Under the pieces are notes generated by a model, which saw only the letters and a program-made list of their open reading frames with translations, made no database searches and had not been told where the DNA came from. Positions 54,533-64,000 of a DNA stretch of 64,000 nucleotides are shown piece by piece. Numbering within the stretch: position 1 is the first letter of the stretch; every line of letters begins with the position of its first letter. The stretch is from Mycetocola miduiensis (GTDB taxonomy: Bacteria > Actinomycetota > Actinomycetes > Actinomycetales > Microbacteriaceae): assembly GCF_900115155.1 (NCBI RefSeq), contig NZ_FOVM01000009.1:78552-142551 (forward strand). Reading direction: 5' to 3'. The position numbers were made by a program, and so were the translations under genes.

Positions 54533-57500
54533 ATGTCTTTCACGATCTCCTATCCCCCTGAGCTGCCGGTCAGCCAGATGCGGGACGAGATCGCCGACGC
54601 GATCCGCGAGAACCAGGTGGTCATCGTCGCGGGCGCCACCGGCTCGGGGAAGACGACCCAGCTTCCGAAGATCCTCCTCGAACTCGGCCGCGAATCGATC
54701 GCGCACACCCAGCCGAGGCGGCTGGCGGCGCGCACCATCGCCGAGCGCATCGCCGAGGAACTCGGGGTCGAGCTCGGCGGACTGGTCGGCTATCAGGTGC
54801 GCTTCACCGACCAGGCCGGCAAAGACACCAGGGTCAAACTGATGACCGACGGCATCCTGCTCAACGCGATCCACCGCGACCGGATGCTCGCTGCCTACGA
54901 CACGATCATCATCGACGAGGCACACGAGCGCAGCCTCAACATCGACTTCCTGCTCGGCTACCTGAAGCAACTCCTGCCGAAGCGCCCCGACCTCAAGGTG
55001 ATCATCACCTCCGCCACGATCGACCCTCAGAGCTTCTCGCGGCACTTCGACGACGCTCCGATTGTCGAGGTCTCCGGTCGCACCTTCCCCGTGGAGATCC
55101 GCTACCGGCCCCTCGTCGCGGATGCCCCGGCCGACGGCGACGATGACGACGACGACGCGGAGACGCAGCCCGACCTCGACCCCATCGACGGCATCACGGC
55201 GGCGCTCGACGAACTCGCTCAGGATTCGATGGGCGACGTGCTCGTTTTTCTCAGCGGTGAGACCGAGATCCGTGACACCGCAGACGCGCTCCGTGCACGG
55301 TACGCCTCAGGCGGTGCCGGCGTCACCGAGGTATTGCCGCTCTACGGGCGCCTGACGTCGGCCGAGCAGCACCGCGTGTTCCAGCCGAGCGCCGTCGCAG
55401 GGGTGCGGAGGCGCATCGTTCTCGCTACGAACGTCGCCGAGACGAGCCTCACGGTTCCCGGCATCAAGTACGTCATCGACGCCGGGACGGCGAGGATCTC
55501 CCGTTACAGCGTCCGGTCGAAGATCCAGCGGCTTCCGATCGAGGCGATCTCGCAGGCCTCGGCCAACCAGCGCTCCGGGCGTTCCGGTCGCACGAGCGAC
55601 GGTATCGCCATCCGTCTCTACTCCGAGCAGGACTTCACCGCGCGCCCGGAGTACACCGAACCGGAGATCCTCCGCACCAACCTCGCGGCGGTGATCCTGC
55701 AGATGGTGTCTCTCGGCCTCGGTGACATCCAGGCATTCCCGTTCCTCCAGCCGCCGGACTCGCGCGGCATCAAGGACGGAATCGACCTGCTCCGCGAGCT
55801 CGGCGCCATCAGCACCGCCGAAGGCAAGACCCCGGCACTCACCAGAGTCGGCCGTGACCTGTCCCGGCTGCCCATCGATCCGCGATTCGCCCGGATGGTG
55901 GTCGAATCGAAACGGCACGGCGTCTCCCGTGAGGTGATGGCGATCGTCGCGGCCCTCACCATCCAGGACCCGAGGGAACGCCCGCTTGAACGTCGCGCTC
56001 AAGCTGATGAACAGCACGCGCGGTTCACCGACCCGACCAGTGACTTCCTTTCGCTGCTCAACCTCTGGAACTACCTCGAGGACAAGCAGAAGGAACTCGG
56101 CTCGAGCGCGTTCCGTCGGCTGTGCAAGAACGAGTACCTCAACTACCTGCGCGTACGCGAATGGCAGGACGTCGTTCGCCAACTCCGCCAACTGTCGAAG
56201 CCACTCGGGCTCACCCTCAGCGACCGCGCGATCAACCCCGACGGCATCCACAAGTCGCTTCTCGCCGGCCTGCTCTCGCACATCGGCCTGAAGGATCCCG
56301 CGGCGGCCGCCGCGAACACCGCTCGCGGTAAGCAGCCCGGTCGCCCCGGTCCAGCGAAGAAGGGCGACTACATCGGCGCCAGGCAGACCCGCTTCGTGAT
56401 CTTCCCCGGCTCAGCCCTTGCGAAGAAGCAGCCGAACGCGATCATGGCCGCCGAACTCGTCGAGACGTCCCGCCTGTTCGCCCGCACCAACGCGGCCATC
56501 GACCCGGCCTGGGCCGAGAAGATCGCAGGCGACCTCGTCAAACGCAGCTTCTCCGAGCCGCACTGGGAGAAACAGCAGGGCGCTGTCGTCGCCTGGGAAA
56601 AAGTGATGCTGTACGGCCTCGCCATCGTGCCCCGGCGCCGCGTGCAGTACTCCAGGATCGACCCGGAACTCAGTCGCGAGCTGTTCATCCGGCACGCCCT
56701 CGTCGAGGGTGAGTGGGACTCCCCCCAGGCGTTCGACCGCGCGAACCGCAAACTGCGCAAAGAACTCGCCGAGCTCGAGGAGCGCACGCGACGTCGCGAC
56801 ATCCTCTTCGACGATGAAGCCGTGTTCGACTTCTACAATTCCCGTATCCCCGCCGAGGTGTTCTCCACGAGGAGCTTCGAAGGCTGGTGGCGCGAGGCAC
56901 GCAAGTCCACGCCTGATCTGCTGACGATGCGCCAGGAGGACCTCCTCCCCGAGGACGCCCCTGAAGTCGACGAAGCCGAGTTCCCGCCGGTGTGGCGGCA
57001 GGGCGACCAGAAGCTCAGCCTCCGCTACCGATTCGAACCAGGGGCGGAGGACGACGGCGTCACCGTCCAGGTTCCCCTGCCGCTGCTCCCCCGGTTGTCC
57101 CCGGCCGGATTCGACTGGCAGGTCCCCGGGCTCCGCCAGGACCTTGTCACGGCGATGATCAAGTCACTCCCCAAAGCGATCCGACGTAACGTTGTTCCCG
57201 CCGCCGACTGGGCGCGACGACTCATGGCCGAACTGCCGGATGCCCCACCCCAGCCGGCGCCCCAGGCGACGAACTCCGACACGCTCGCCGCCCATCTTGC
57301 CATCGCGATCAAGCGCCTGTCATATATGCCAATCGAAGCATCCGATTTCGACCTCGCCCGGATTCCTGATCACCTCCGGGTCACATTCCGGGTTGTCGAC
57401 GAGAAGGGCCGTACGGTCGCCTCCGGGAAAGACCTCATCGACCTGCAGCGCCGCCTCGCCTCCCGCACGCGGGAGAGCGTCGCGAAAGTCGCCGAAGCCA

Positions 57501-58378
57501 CGCCCAACGCGCTCGAACGCACGGGCATCACCCGCTGGGACTTCGACGAGCTTCCCCGCTACGTCGACACCCGCCAGGCCGGGAACACGATCCGCGGGTA
57601 CCCGGCGCTCGTCGACGAGCGCACCTCGGTGTCGATCCGGATCATGGCGACGGAGGCCGACCAGCGACGCGCGATGCCCGCCGGCGTGCGCCGGCTGTTG
57701 CTTCTCTCGGTGCCGTCTCCTGTCTCCTATGTGCAGCAGCACCTCACATCCGCTGAGAAACTCGTGCTCGCCACGAGCCCGTACCCCTCGACGCAGGCCC
57801 TGTTCGACGACTGCCTGGTCGCGTGCGTCGATGACGTTCTCTTCCGTGTGTCTCCGGACGGATGCCTGTTCATGAAGGCCGAATTCGAGACGGTTCGCGA
57901 CCGGGTCTCCGGCGCGATGATGAACACGATGTTCGACACCGTGTCGCTCGTTGCCAAAGTCCTCACTGCAGCTCGCACTGCGGAGAAGGCCCTCAAGAAG
58001 GCGACAAGCCTCGCCCTGCTTCCCGCCCTGAGCGACGCCACCGCCCAGCTCGGCGGCCTCGTCTTCCCGGGCTTCGTCTCGGCGACGGGAACCGCACGGC
58101 TGGCATCCATACCGAGGTACCTCGCCGGAATCACCCATCGCGCTGAGAGACTGCCGGACAACCCCAACCGCGACCGGGTCTGGATGAACGAGATCCAGGC
58201 TGCTGCGGCCCTGTTCAAGACCGCCGGCGGCACCATCCCGCTTGAGCCGTTCGCTCCCCCGCACCTCGTGAAGGCGCGCTGGATGCTCGAGGAGCTCCGG
58301 CTGAGCCTGTTCGCCCAGAACATCGGCGCTGCAGAGACGGTGTCGCTGCAGCGGATCCGCAAGGTACTCGCCGGCTAG
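54533..58378 (+). CDS. hrpA: ATP-dependent RNA helicase HrpA (DEAH box)
   Basis: 1281 residues, matching the HrpA length. Motif I is [13 protein letters not shown] (residues about 34-46), motif II is [10 protein letters not shown] near 127, motif III is ITSATID, and motif VI is QRSGRSGR near 345. An acidic insert lies near 201 ([14 protein letters not shown]). Behind the helicase core are the HA2 and OB-fold domains and a long C-terminal region typical of bacterial HrpA. HrpA rescues stalled or collided ribosomes in E. coli. It ends in a 4-base tail-to-tail overlap with the amino acid transporter ATPase gene. Confidence 0.95.
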   Translation: MSFTISYPPELPVSQMRDEIADAIRENQVVIVAGATGSGKTTQLPKILLELGRESIAHTQPRRLAARTIAERIAEELGVELGGLVGYQVRFTDQAGKDTRVKLMTDGILLNAIHRDRMLAAYDTIIIDEAHERSLNIDFLLGYLKQLLPKRPDLKVIITSATIDPQSFSRHFDDAPIVEVSGRTFPVEIRYRPLVADAPADGDDDDDDAETQPDLDPIDGITAALDELAQDSMGDVLVFLSGETEIRDTADALRARYASGGAGVTEVLPLYGRLTSAEQHRVFQPSAVAGVRRRIVLATNVAETSLTVPGIKYVIDAGTARISRYSVRSKIQRLPIEAISQASANQRSGRSGRTSDGIAIRLYSEQDFTARPEYTEPEILRTNLAAVILQMVSLGLGDIQAFPFLQPPDSRGIKDGIDLLRELGAISTAEGKTPALTRVGRDLSRLPIDPRFARMVVESKRHGVSREVMAIVAALTIQDPRERPLERRAQADEQHARFTDPTSDFLSLLNLWNYLEDKQKELGSSAFRRLCKNEYLNYLRVREWQDVVRQLRQLSKPLGLTLSDRAINPDGIHKSLLAGLLSHIGLKDPAAAAANTARGKQPGRPGPAKKGDYIGARQTRFVIFPGSALAKKQPNAIMAAELVETSRLFARTNAAIDPAWAEKIAGDLVKRSFSEPHWEKQQGAVVAWEKVMLYGLAIVPRRRVQYSRIDPELSRELFIRHALVEGEWDSPQAFDRANRKLRKELAELEERTRRRDILFDDEAVFDFYNSRIPAEVFSTRSFEGWWREARKSTPDLLTMRQEDLLPEDAPEVDEAEFPPVWRQGDQKLSLRYRFEPGAEDDGVTVQVPLPLLPRLSPAGFDWQVPGLRQDLVTAMIKSLPKAIRRNVVPAADWARRLMAELPDAPPQPAPQATNSDTLAAHLAIAIKRLSYMPIEASDFDLARIPDHLRVTFRVVDEKGRTVASGKDLIDLQRRLASRTRESVAKVAEATPNALERTGITRWDFDELPRYVDTRQAGNTIRGYPALVDERTSVSIRIMATEADQRRAMPAGVRRLLLLSVPSPVSYVQQHLTSAEKLVLATSPYPSTQALFDDCLVACVDDVLFRVSPDGCLFMKAEFETVRDRVSGAMMNTMFDTVSLVAKVLTAARTAEKALKKATSLALLPALSDATAQLGGLVFPGFVSATGTARLASIPRYLAGITHRAERLPDNPNRDRVWMNEIQAAAALFKTAGGTIPLEPFAPPHLVKARWMLEELRLSLFAQNIGAAETVSLQRIRKVLAG

Positions 58379-59142
58379 AGGACCTTCGACAGGAAGGACT
58401 GCGTGCGCTGGTGCTGCGGATTCGCCAGCACCTCGCGCGGGTCGCCGGATTCGACGATCACCCCGCCGTCCATGAAGAAGAGCGAATCGCCCACCTCACG
58501 CGCGAACCCGATCTCGTGGGTCACCACGATCATCGTCATGCCGGACTGGGCGAGTCCTTTCATGACGTCGAGGACCTCACCGACCAGCTCCGGGTCGAGC
58601 GCGCTCGTCGGCTCGTCGAAAAGCATCAGCTTCGGTTCCATCGCCAATGCCCGCGCAATCGCGACGCGCTGCTGCTGCCCGCCGGACAGGTGACCGGGGT
58701 ACACCTTCGCCTTGTGGGCGAGCCCGACCCGGTCGAGAAGCTGCATGGCCGTCGCGACGGCCGCCTGCTTCTTCACGTTCTTCACCCGGGTTGGCGCTTC
58801 AATGATGTTCTCGAGCACCGTCATGTGCGGGAACAGGTTGAACGACTGGAACACCATGCCGATGTCCGCCCGTTGGCGGGACACTTCCTTCGGCGACATC
58901 TCGTAGAGCTTGTCCCCGCGTTGCCGGTACCCCATGAGATCCCCGTCGACCCAGAGACGGCCGCCGTTGATCGATTCGAGGTGATTGATGCAGCGCAGGA
59001 ACGTCGACTTCCCGGAACCGCTCGGACCGATCAGGCAGGCGACCTGGCCGCGCTCGACGGTGACCGAGATGTCCTTCAGGACCTCGTGCGATCCGAAACG
59101 TTTGACGATGTGCTCTGCGCGGACCATCGGATTGGAACTCAT
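58375..59142 (-). CDS. Polar amino acid ABC transporter ATP-binding protein
   Basis: 255 residues. Walker A is [20 protein letters not shown] (residues about 38-57), Q-loop [16 protein letters not shown], signature [16 protein letters not shown], Walker [16 protein letters not shown], and switch His in [14 protein letters not shown]. It belongs to the HisP/GlnQ group that powers polar amino acid uptake. Its ATG overlaps the permease stop by 4 bases. The operon order on the minus strand is binding protein, permease, ATPase, so one transporter is complete here. Confidence 0.94.
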   Translation of the reverse strand: MSSNPMVRAEHIVKRFGSHEVLKDISVTVERGQVACLIGPSGSGKSTFLRCINHLESINGGRLWVDGDLMGYRQRGDKLYEMSPKEVSRQRADIGMVFQSFNLFPHMTVLENIIEAPTRVKNVKKQAAVATAMQLLDRVGLAHKAKVYPGHLSGGQQQRVAIARALAMEPKLMLFDEPTSALDPELVGEVLDVMKGLAQSGMTMIVVTHEIGFAREVGDSLFFMDGGVIVESGDPREVLANPQHQRTQSFLSKVL

Positions 59143-60131
59143 CGATGTTCACCCTTCGATGTCGCGATCGTATCTGAGCCGCCGGCCGCTCCGGTGCCGT
59201 CTGGTTCAACAGCGGCGAAGGATGCGGTCTGGGTGGGCTCGGTCTCGGTCGCACGTTGCGGCGAGACACCCCGCGCGTAGTACTTCTCGAGGTAGTACTG
59301 GCCGACCATGAGGATGCTCGTGACGAGCAGGTACCAGATGCTCGCGACGATCAGCAGCGGCACAGTGGCGTAGATCTGCGCTGAGATCGCGCGCGTCCTG
59401 GCGTACAGCTCGAGCGAGAAGCCGAGCGCTGTAACGAGCGACGTCGTCTTCAGCATCGAGATCACCTCGTTGCCTGTTGGCGGGATGATCACGCGCATCG
59501 ACTGCGGCACGATGATGCGAAGCATTGTCTGCCGCCAGCTCATACCGAGAGCGCGTGCCGCTTCGTCCTGACCGCGCGGGACACTCAGGATGCCTCCGCG
59601 CACGATCTCCGCCATGTACGCGGCCTCGTTGAAAGCAAGACCGAGCACGGCAAGCCAGAACAGGTCGATGAATTCGAACGGGGCAGCGGTGAAGAATGCG
59701 ACATCGGTAAACGGGATGCCGATCGTCACCGAACGGTAGATCGTTCCGAGGAGCCCCCAGAACACGAGCTGCACGTACACCGGGGTGCCGCGGAACAGCC
59801 AGAGGTAGGTCCACGAGACGGCTTTGAGAACGGGGTTGTCGCTCAGCCGCATCACCGCGAGGACGAGGCCCATGACGATCGCCAGGATCATGGAGAGGAC
59901 CGTCAGGGTCAGCGTGATGAGCGCCGCCTGGGTGATCCTCCGATCAAAGAGATACTGCGCCACGAGGGGCCACTGATAGGCCTCCCTCGTGGCTGCATCC
60001 CATACGAAAGCAACGACAAGGAGCGCGATCACGACGGCAAAAGTCGTCCGCAGGGGATGCCGGAGCTTCACCGCCTTGATCGGTGCTGTCGAGGACTCCT
60101 GCACGGAGGAGTCTCTGGAATCTGTCATCAC
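59139..60131 (-). CDS. Polar amino acid ABC transporter permease
   Basis: About 330 residues with a cytoplasmic N-terminus, five or six spans, and the His/Glu/Gln permease EAA loop near [20 protein letters not shown] followed by [10 protein letters not shown]. The C-terminal extension past the last span is about 45 residues and Thr/Glu-rich, longer than usual. The start is GTG (60131) or the following ATG; neither has a good ribosome site, and a 15-base tandem repeat lies directly upstream. It partners the ATPase at 58375 and the binding protein at 60210, forming one importer. Confidence 0.9.
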   Translation of the reverse strand: MMTDSRDSSVQESSTAPIKAVKLRHPLRTTFAVVIALLVVAFVWDAATREAYQWPLVAQYLFDRRITQAALITLTLTVLSMILAIVMGLVLAVMRLSDNPVLKAVSWTYLWLFRGTPVYVQLVFWGLLGTIYRSVTIGIPFTDVAFFTAAPFEFIDLFWLAVLGLAFNEAAYMAEIVRGGILSVPRGQDEAARALGMSWRQTMLRIIVPQSMRVIIPPTGNEVISMLKTTSLVTALGFSLELYARTRAISAQIYATVPLLIVASIWYLLVTSILMVGQYYLEKYYARGVSPQRATETEPTQTASFAAVEPDGTGAAGGSDTIATSKGEHR

Positions 60132-60205
60132 TGTGCCGCCTGTTTCTGTGCCGTCAGTTTCAGTGCCGTCAGTTTCGGGGCCGTCAGTTCCGGGCCGCCT
60201 GCTTC
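60132..60205 (+). repeat. Five degenerate 15-base tandem repeats
   Basis: Units similar to tgtgccgtcagtttc start at 60132, 60147, 60162, 60177 and 60192 (the last is 14 bases). They fill the gap between the binding-protein stop and the permease start. On the minus strand the permease frame is open through most of the array, reading as Glu-Thr-Asp-Gly-Thr repeats, but without a start codon. Confidence 0.85.
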
Positions 60206-60209
60206 AGGC

Positions 60210-61088
60210 TTAGCCGCCGTTGACGGTCGCCTCGGTGACAGCGCCCGCCTCGACGCCCCACTCTTCGAGGATCTCGGTGTAGGTTCCGTCGTCGATGAGC
60301 GCCTGCATGGCTGCCTGAATGGCCTCGACGAGCTCGCCGTCCTTCTCGATGACGACACCGTATGGCGCGGAATCGAAGATGTCACCGCTGAGCTCGAGCT
60401 TTCCGTCCGACTGCGCGACACCGTACTGGGTAATCGGCGAGTCGGCGAGCATGTAGTCAGCGCGTCCGAGGACCGCGTTGCTGGTTGCTTCGTCCTGGCC
60501 GTCCGACTTCAGCATGTCGACGGCATCCTTCCCCTCGGCGACGCATTTGTCGCTCGCGTCCTGAAGGAACTGCTCGGAGGTTGTCGATGCCTGAATCGCG
60601 ATCGTCACGCCGCAGAACTCGGTGAGGTCTTCGGCGCCCGCCGCCTTGGCGAACTGGAGGCCAGCGCTGTAGTAGTCCACGAAGTCGACCTGCGCCTGTC
60701 GTTCAGCGTTGTCGGTGAAGCTCGACCAGCCGAGGTCGAGTGTTCCGCCGGCGACCTTCGGGAGGATCGCGTCGAACAGGGACTTCTCCCACTCGACCTT
60801 GAGGCCGAGCTTGCTCGCGACCGCTTCGGCGAGCTGCGCGTCCCAGCCGGTGACGCTTCCGTTGTCCGCTTCGAACTCGTTCGGCGCGTAGCTGGCGTCG
60901 ACGCCGATCTTCAGCACACCGGCCGACGCGATGTCGTCTGGCACGAGCGAGGCGAGCTCCTCATCGGCTGACACCGAACCGCCGGACGGCTGGCCGGCGG
61001 GGGCTGCCTCATTGTTCACACACCCGGTCAGTACAAATGCGGTCGCTGCCGCCACGGCCAAGGGGGCAACAAGGGATTTTCTGCGCAT
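60210..61088 (-). CDS. Polar amino acid ABC transporter substrate-binding lipoprotein
   Basis: 292 residues, a family 3 solute-binding protein. The lipoprotein signal ends with lipobox FVLTGC, so the next residues (VNNEAAPAGQ) form the mature N-terminus. The binding fold shows LKIGVDASYAPNEFEADNG, GWDAQLAEAVASKLGLKVEW and GWSSFTDNAERQAQVDFVDY, which match polar amino acid binders. A Ser/Gly-rich spacer separates the lipid anchor from the domain. It is the first gene of its operon. The ligand (glutamine, arginine or other) is not determined by sequence. Confidence 0.93.
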   Translation of the reverse strand: MRRKSLVAPLAVAAATAFVLTGCVNNEAAPAGQPSGGSVSADEELASLVPDDIASAGVLKIGVDASYAPNEFEADNGSVTGWDAQLAEAVASKLGLKVEWEKSLFDAILPKVAGGTLDLGWSSFTDNAERQAQVDFVDYYSAGLQFAKAAGAEDLTEFCGVTIAIQASTTSEQFLQDASDKCVAEGKDAVDMLKSDGQDEATSNAVLGRADYMLADSPITQYGVAQSDGKLELSGDIFDSAPYGVVIEKDGELVEAIQAAMQALIDDGTYTEILEEWGVEAGAVTEATVNGG

Positions 61089-61293
61089 GGTTTGTTCCTT
61101 ATCATTTTTCGCAACGTCAACGCTGACGGTATACCGAGACTAACTCAACTGGCGGGAGGCGCTTCGCGCACGAAACCAAGTTGCAATGGGCCTTCCGCCC
61201 GTCTGGGCATCAGCGGTGTACCGCCAGTACCTCCCTTTCAGCTCGCGCCGCGCGTACCGTGGATGCCACGATACGAGCGAGGGAAGAACGACT

Positions 61294-61710
61294 ATGGAAA
61301 CTCTGCCCAGGGGTCCGAGCACAAAGGGCCCGACGGAATGGTTCACCGGGGACGTCTACTTCGATGTTTATTACCGGGGTGAGGAGCCGTCGCGGGCGCG
61401 CCTCAACCTGGTGCGGTTCGCACCGGGGGCCCGCACCGCCTGGCACTCACACGCGGTGGGTCAAACCCTTCACGTGACCGAAGGGGCCGGCTACGTTCAG
61501 GCGCGGGGTGGCGAGGTTGTCGGGATCCGCCCCGGCGATACGATCCACACCCCTCCTGGCCAGGAGCACTGGCACGGCGCAACGGCCTCGAACTTCATGA
61601 GCCACCTCGCGCTGTGGGAGGGGGTCGCTCCGGGGAGCGACGAGCCGGAGACGACGTGGGGAGCACTCGTCACCGATGACGAGTACCCCGGATCATCTCG
61701 GGACGCATGA
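61294..61710 (+). CDS. Cupin domain-containing protein
   Basis: 138 residues. Both cupin motifs are seen: [20 protein letters not shown] with two His and a distant Glu (motif 1, near residues 49-68), and [17 protein letters not shown] with further His residues (motif 2, near 80-96). The His/Glu set should bind one metal ion. Family relatives include small carboxymuconolactone-decarboxylase-associated cupins. GAGGGA lies upstream of the ATG at 61294; the longer frame from 61186 runs through the divergent promoter region. Its stop overlaps the DUF2255 start by 4 bases. Confidence 0.88.
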   Translation: METLPRGPSTKGPTEWFTGDVYFDVYYRGEEPSRARLNLVRFAPGARTAWHSHAVGQTLHVTEGAGYVQARGGEVVGIRPGDTIHTPPGQEHWHGATASNFMSHLALWEGVAPGSDEPETTWGALVTDDEYPGSSRDA

Positions 61711-62102
61711 TGATCCCGACCACGACCTGGACCAGCGACGAACTGTCCCTCGTCGGCGCGGCTGAAGAACTCCAGATCGCCTCGACGCGGAAGGACGGGA
61801 CGCTGCGTCCCCCTGTGACGATCTGGGTGGTCCGGGTGGGGAACGACATCTATGTCCGTTCAGCCTACGGCCCAGGCAACCCGTGGTTCGTTCGCGCGAA
61901 GGCCAGCGGCACCGGACGGATCCGAGCCGGCGGAGTCGAGAAGGACGTGGTGTTCACCGACGCCGATGCATCCGTTTTCGGCGACATCGATGCGGCGTAC
62001 CACGTCAAGTACGACCAATTCGGGGCGGGCATCGTCGGCACGGTGGTCGGCCCACGAGCCGCCGAGACGACAATCAAGCTTCAGCCCCGTGCGGCTGGCT
62101 GA
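61707..62102 (+). CDS. DUF2255 family protein
   Basis: 131 residues of DUF2255, an uncharacterised family related in shape to split-barrel FMN-binding or nitroreductase-like proteins. Diagnostic segments are [37 protein letters not shown] and [20 protein letters not shown]. It probably binds a flavin or F420-like cofactor (inference from the fold family, not established). Start ATG overlaps the cupin stop (ATGA), so the two form a small operon. It converges with a membrane protein gene 14 bases downstream. Confidence 0.87.
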   Translation: MMIPTTTWTSDELSLVGAAEELQIASTRKDGTLRPPVTIWVVRVGNDIYVRSAYGPGNPWFVRAKASGTGRIRAGGVEKDVVFTDADASVFGDIDAAYHVKYDQFGAGIVGTVVGPRAAETTIKLQPRAAG

Positions 62103-62116
62103 CGCTGTGAGCCGAT

Positions 62117-62476
62117 CTACCAGAAGCTGACCTGCGCAAGGACGAGAAGCGCGATCAGGAATATGACCACGATCCCGGCGAGGATCCCGAGGGTCTTGCG
62201 CGACATCCGGGCGACGCCGAACCCGACGAGGAACGGCAGCGACAGCAGGAAGAGGGTGGCCACCCACCAGAACGCCGCATAGCCGGTGGCCGAAACATCG
62301 ACGGCATTGGTGAACAGGAACCGAGTCTCGGGATGGGTCGCGAAGGCGAACGACGCCGACAGCGGAACGGCGATGAGCGCTGCGACGATGACCCCGGAGA
62401 AAAATGCCCACAGGCCGGCCTTCCACGTGTCCTGGCCTACCGGGGATCGAGACTGCGTTTTCTGCGCGGCACCCAT
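62117..62476 (-). CDS. Small membrane protein of unknown function
   Basis: 119 residues with three hydrophobic spans: GLWAFFSGVIVAALIAVPLS, AAFWWVATLFLLSLPFLVGF and ILAGIVVIFLIALLVLAQVS, after a short polar N-terminus (MGAAQKTQSRSPVG). No family is recognised. The ATG at 62476 has GAAAGG 7 bases upstream and is preferred to a TTG at 62497. It could be a single-gene unit. Nothing in its neighbourhood hints at a function. Confidence 0.65.
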   Translation of the reverse strand: MGAAQKTQSRSPVGQDTWKAGLWAFFSGVIVAALIAVPLSASFAFATHPETRFLFTNAVDVSATGYAAFWWVATLFLLSLPFLVGFGVARMSRKTLGILAGIVVIFLIALLVLAQVSFW

Positions 62477-62497
62477 TTCGAGACCTTTCTCTTGCAA

Positions 62498-62803
62498 CGC
62501 GTCATGTGCACGGACTCTGATTCGTAGCTTGGCACCAGCGCACTCCAGATGCCACGGCCTCCGTGGTTCCGGTGACGGATCTCACCCGCCAAGGGTGACA
62601 GCGGAGAACTGTTCGCCCGGCGGCTGAATCTTCGGACCGCCCACCTGACCGCTCGCTACTTTGATCTTGTGGCCTTCGACCACAGCGCGAAGGACGGCAG
62701 CATCGAGAATGAATTCCCGGTGCAGATCGCGGTGTGGCAGTCGAGGTGCGGCAGAAAGAGCACAAGCGGTCGGAGCGATGCTCCAGGGTCAGAACGGCGG
62801 GGG
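62498..62803. other. Stretch without a clear gene
   Basis: About 300 bases with no supported gene. On the minus strand one frame (about 62790 down to a TGA at 62581-62583) reads protein-like, ending LRAVVEGHKIKVASGQVGGP then a few residues before the stop, but it has no ATG and no ribosome site. It may be a decayed gene tail or chance in GC-rich DNA. Confidence 0.4.
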
Positions 62804-64000
62804 TCAGTCCGGGTCCGTGCCCGGCGATGCGGTGGGCGGGGACGGGTGTATGCGTGGCGGTGCGGTGGCCGGGTCCGGCGGAGCTGACCCGGACTGGTTG
62901 TCTTGTCGGCGACTGGTCGGCATCGGCAGTGCCACCTCGGGTTCGGTGACGTAGCTGCGTCCGTCGGGCGAGGTCCACCGGATCACCCCACCCGGGAGTT
63001 GTTTCGCCGTCCACGTGGTCTGGTGTTTCATTCTGTGGTGTTTGGGACAGACGTGGCTGAGGTTGTCGCAATCGGTCGGCCCGCCGAACTCCCACGCTTC
63101 GGTGTGGTCGATCTCGCAGTGTGTCGCCTGCCGGTTACAGCCCTCCCACCGGCAGGTTCCGTCGCGAAGAACCAGATAGTCCCGCATCTGCTTCGTCGGT
63201 GTGTACCTCGTGCGGCCCAACGACAACAGAGCACCGCTCTCCGGGTCGGTGAGCAGCCGGTACCAGGTCTTCGACCTCCCGGCGAGCTTCCGGGCGGTCT
63301 CCGGGTCGATCGGGCCGTACCCGGCCAGATCCCCTGGCTCGTCACTCTCACCCAGCAGGGTCAGTGCCGGGACGGTGACGAACACCGTCGGCTGGATCCG
63401 GTCGAACGCGGTCGTCGACACCGGTGATTCCGAGGTGTCGCCGGCGAGGCCGGCGGCGAGGGCGTCGGCGCACACGTCAGCACCCAACTGGGTCAATGTG
63501 CACGTTTCGGTGGTGGTCTGCAGTCGCATCGCGGCAGCACGGATCGCCGTGTACAGCGCCGTGGCCTCCGGCGCGGTCGTGTACAGGTTCAGCCACGCCA
63601 TCCCGTCACGGGCCGGAAGGAACTCCACCCGCCGGTCCTTCGCTGACTTCACCCGGCGCTCCGTGATCGACTCGGCGTCGATCCGCTCCCGCAACACCCG
63701 GGCCTTCTGGCTGAACTTCGACACCGTCAACTTCATCGCGAACGGCACCGCGGCCTGCTCCAGCGCGAGGGTGCGCTCGTCGTCGAGGGTTGCGACCTGG
63801 TCGACGATCACCCGGGCATGACGAAGACTGATCTCTCCCTCGCGAAGAGCAGCCAATGTTGCCGGCAACCGATCCATCAGCACAGCACTGTCATCGATCA
63901 ACCGGCCCGCGGTGACCTCCGGGATGCGAAGCACCCCAGCCACCTCCGCGACGAACGAGCGCCGCACCATCTCCCGCTGCTGGGTTTCGGTCAGTTTCGA
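62804..64000 (-). CDS. DUF222 domain HNH endonuclease, 5' end beyond the window
   Basis: At least 398 residues; the frame stays open to the window edge, past the ATG at 63970, so the N-terminus is missing. The N-terminal DUF222 region shows SFVAEVAGVLRIPEVTAGRL and LREGEISLRHARVIVDQVAT. The C-terminal HNH nuclease reads DGTCRWEGCNRQATHCEIDH, then GGPTDCDNLSHVCPKHHRMK, with the Cys pairs and the His/Asn metal ligands. A Pro-rich tail ends the protein. Such genes occur in many copies in actinobacterial genomes, often in variable regions, and their role is unclear. Confidence 0.88.
   Translation of the reverse strand, partial: SKLTETQQREMVRRSFVAEVAGVLRIPEVTAGRLIDDSAVLMDRLPATLAALREGEISLRHARVIVDQVATLDDERTLALEQAAVPFAMKLTVSKFSQKARVLRERIDAESITERRVKSAKDRRVEFLPARDGMAWLNLYTTAPEATALYTAIRAAAMRLQTTTETCTLTQLGADVCADALAAGLAGDTSESPVSTTAFDRIQPTVFVTVPALTLLGESDEPGDLAGYGPIDPETARKLAGRSKTWYRLLTDPESGALLSLGRTRYTPTKQMRDYLVLRDGTCRWEGCNRQATHCEIDHTEAWEFGGPTDCDNLSHVCPKHHRMKHQTTWTAKQLPGGVIRWTSPDGRSYVTEPEVALPMPTSRRQDNQSGSAPPDPATAPPRIHPSPPTASPGTDPD

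Overview
The window is a GC-rich chromosomal segment from an actinobacterium, most likely of the family Microbacteriaceae (inference). The signs are frequent GTG starts, a DUF501 and FtsB/DivIC-like pair beside eno, an actinobacterial protein O-mannosyltransferase beside rsmI, a subtilisin-like protease with a C-terminal membrane anchor, and a DUF222/HNH endonuclease gene. Its backbone (pmt, rsmI, metG, tatD, ksgA, ispE, glmU, prs, rplY, pth, mfd, mazG, eno, ftsB-like, DUF501) is the same gene set that lies together around Rv1002c-Rv1026 in Mycobacterium tuberculosis, so most of the window is conserved housekeeping sequence with lineage-specific inserts.

Layout. 1-7 kb: a partial PLP-dependent alanine-racemase-like protein, an Ig-like and polytopic surface protein, a short family A DNA polymerase, a CDF-type cation transporter, a tRNA-Leu(UAA) with a short variable loop, and a zinc-type oxidoreductase. 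7-21.9 kb: ndh, an S8 protease coupled to DUF501, ftsB-like, eno, hisS, mazG, an aldehyde dehydrogenase/SDR pair, mfd, pth and rplY, all on the minus strand. 21.9-28.4 kb: an accessory carbohydrate island (gntK, an intact LacI regulator, gnd, a CPBP-like membrane protein) carrying wrecked remnants of a mannonate dehydratase, a sugar isomerase/epimerase and a Gfo/Idh/MocA dehydrogenase. 28.4-31 kb: prs, glmU and tRNA-Gln. 31-36.4 kb: a MarR regulator, the metNIQ methionine importer with a structured leader, a fatty acid desaturase and a cold-shock protein. 36.5-44.2 kb: an Uup-like ABC-F protein, ispE, a DUF4287-like gene, ksgA, tatD, metG and rsmI. 44.2-50.2 kb (plus strand): PMT with a coupled small membrane protein, metY with a CoA-binding protein, sdaA, and a truncated sulfurtransferase. 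50.2-64 kb: a DUF255 thioredoxin-like protein, an FMN reductase, DUF1684, an aldo/keto reductase, HrpA, a polar amino acid ABC importer, a cupin/DUF2255 pair, a small membrane protein, and a DUF222/HNH gene running off the right edge.

How the parts work together. Housekeeping genes cover translation (hisS, metG, pth, rplY, ksgA, rsmI, two tRNAs), transcription-coupled repair (mfd), precursor supply (prs, glmU, ispE, eno) and respiration (ndh). GntK and Gnd together convert gluconate through 6-phosphogluconate to ribulose 5-phosphate. MetNIQ and MetY supply methionine. The desaturase and cold-shock protein suit membrane and RNA adaptation to cold, but that is only a suggestion.

I found no CRISPR array, prophage, insertion sequence or secretion cluster, and no convincing new multi-gene system. 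The most unusual features are the short-armed tRNA-Leu(UAA), the rearranged and decaying sugar locus at 22.7-25.3 kb, the repeat-bearing metQ leader, and a sulfurtransferase that has lost its catalytic half.
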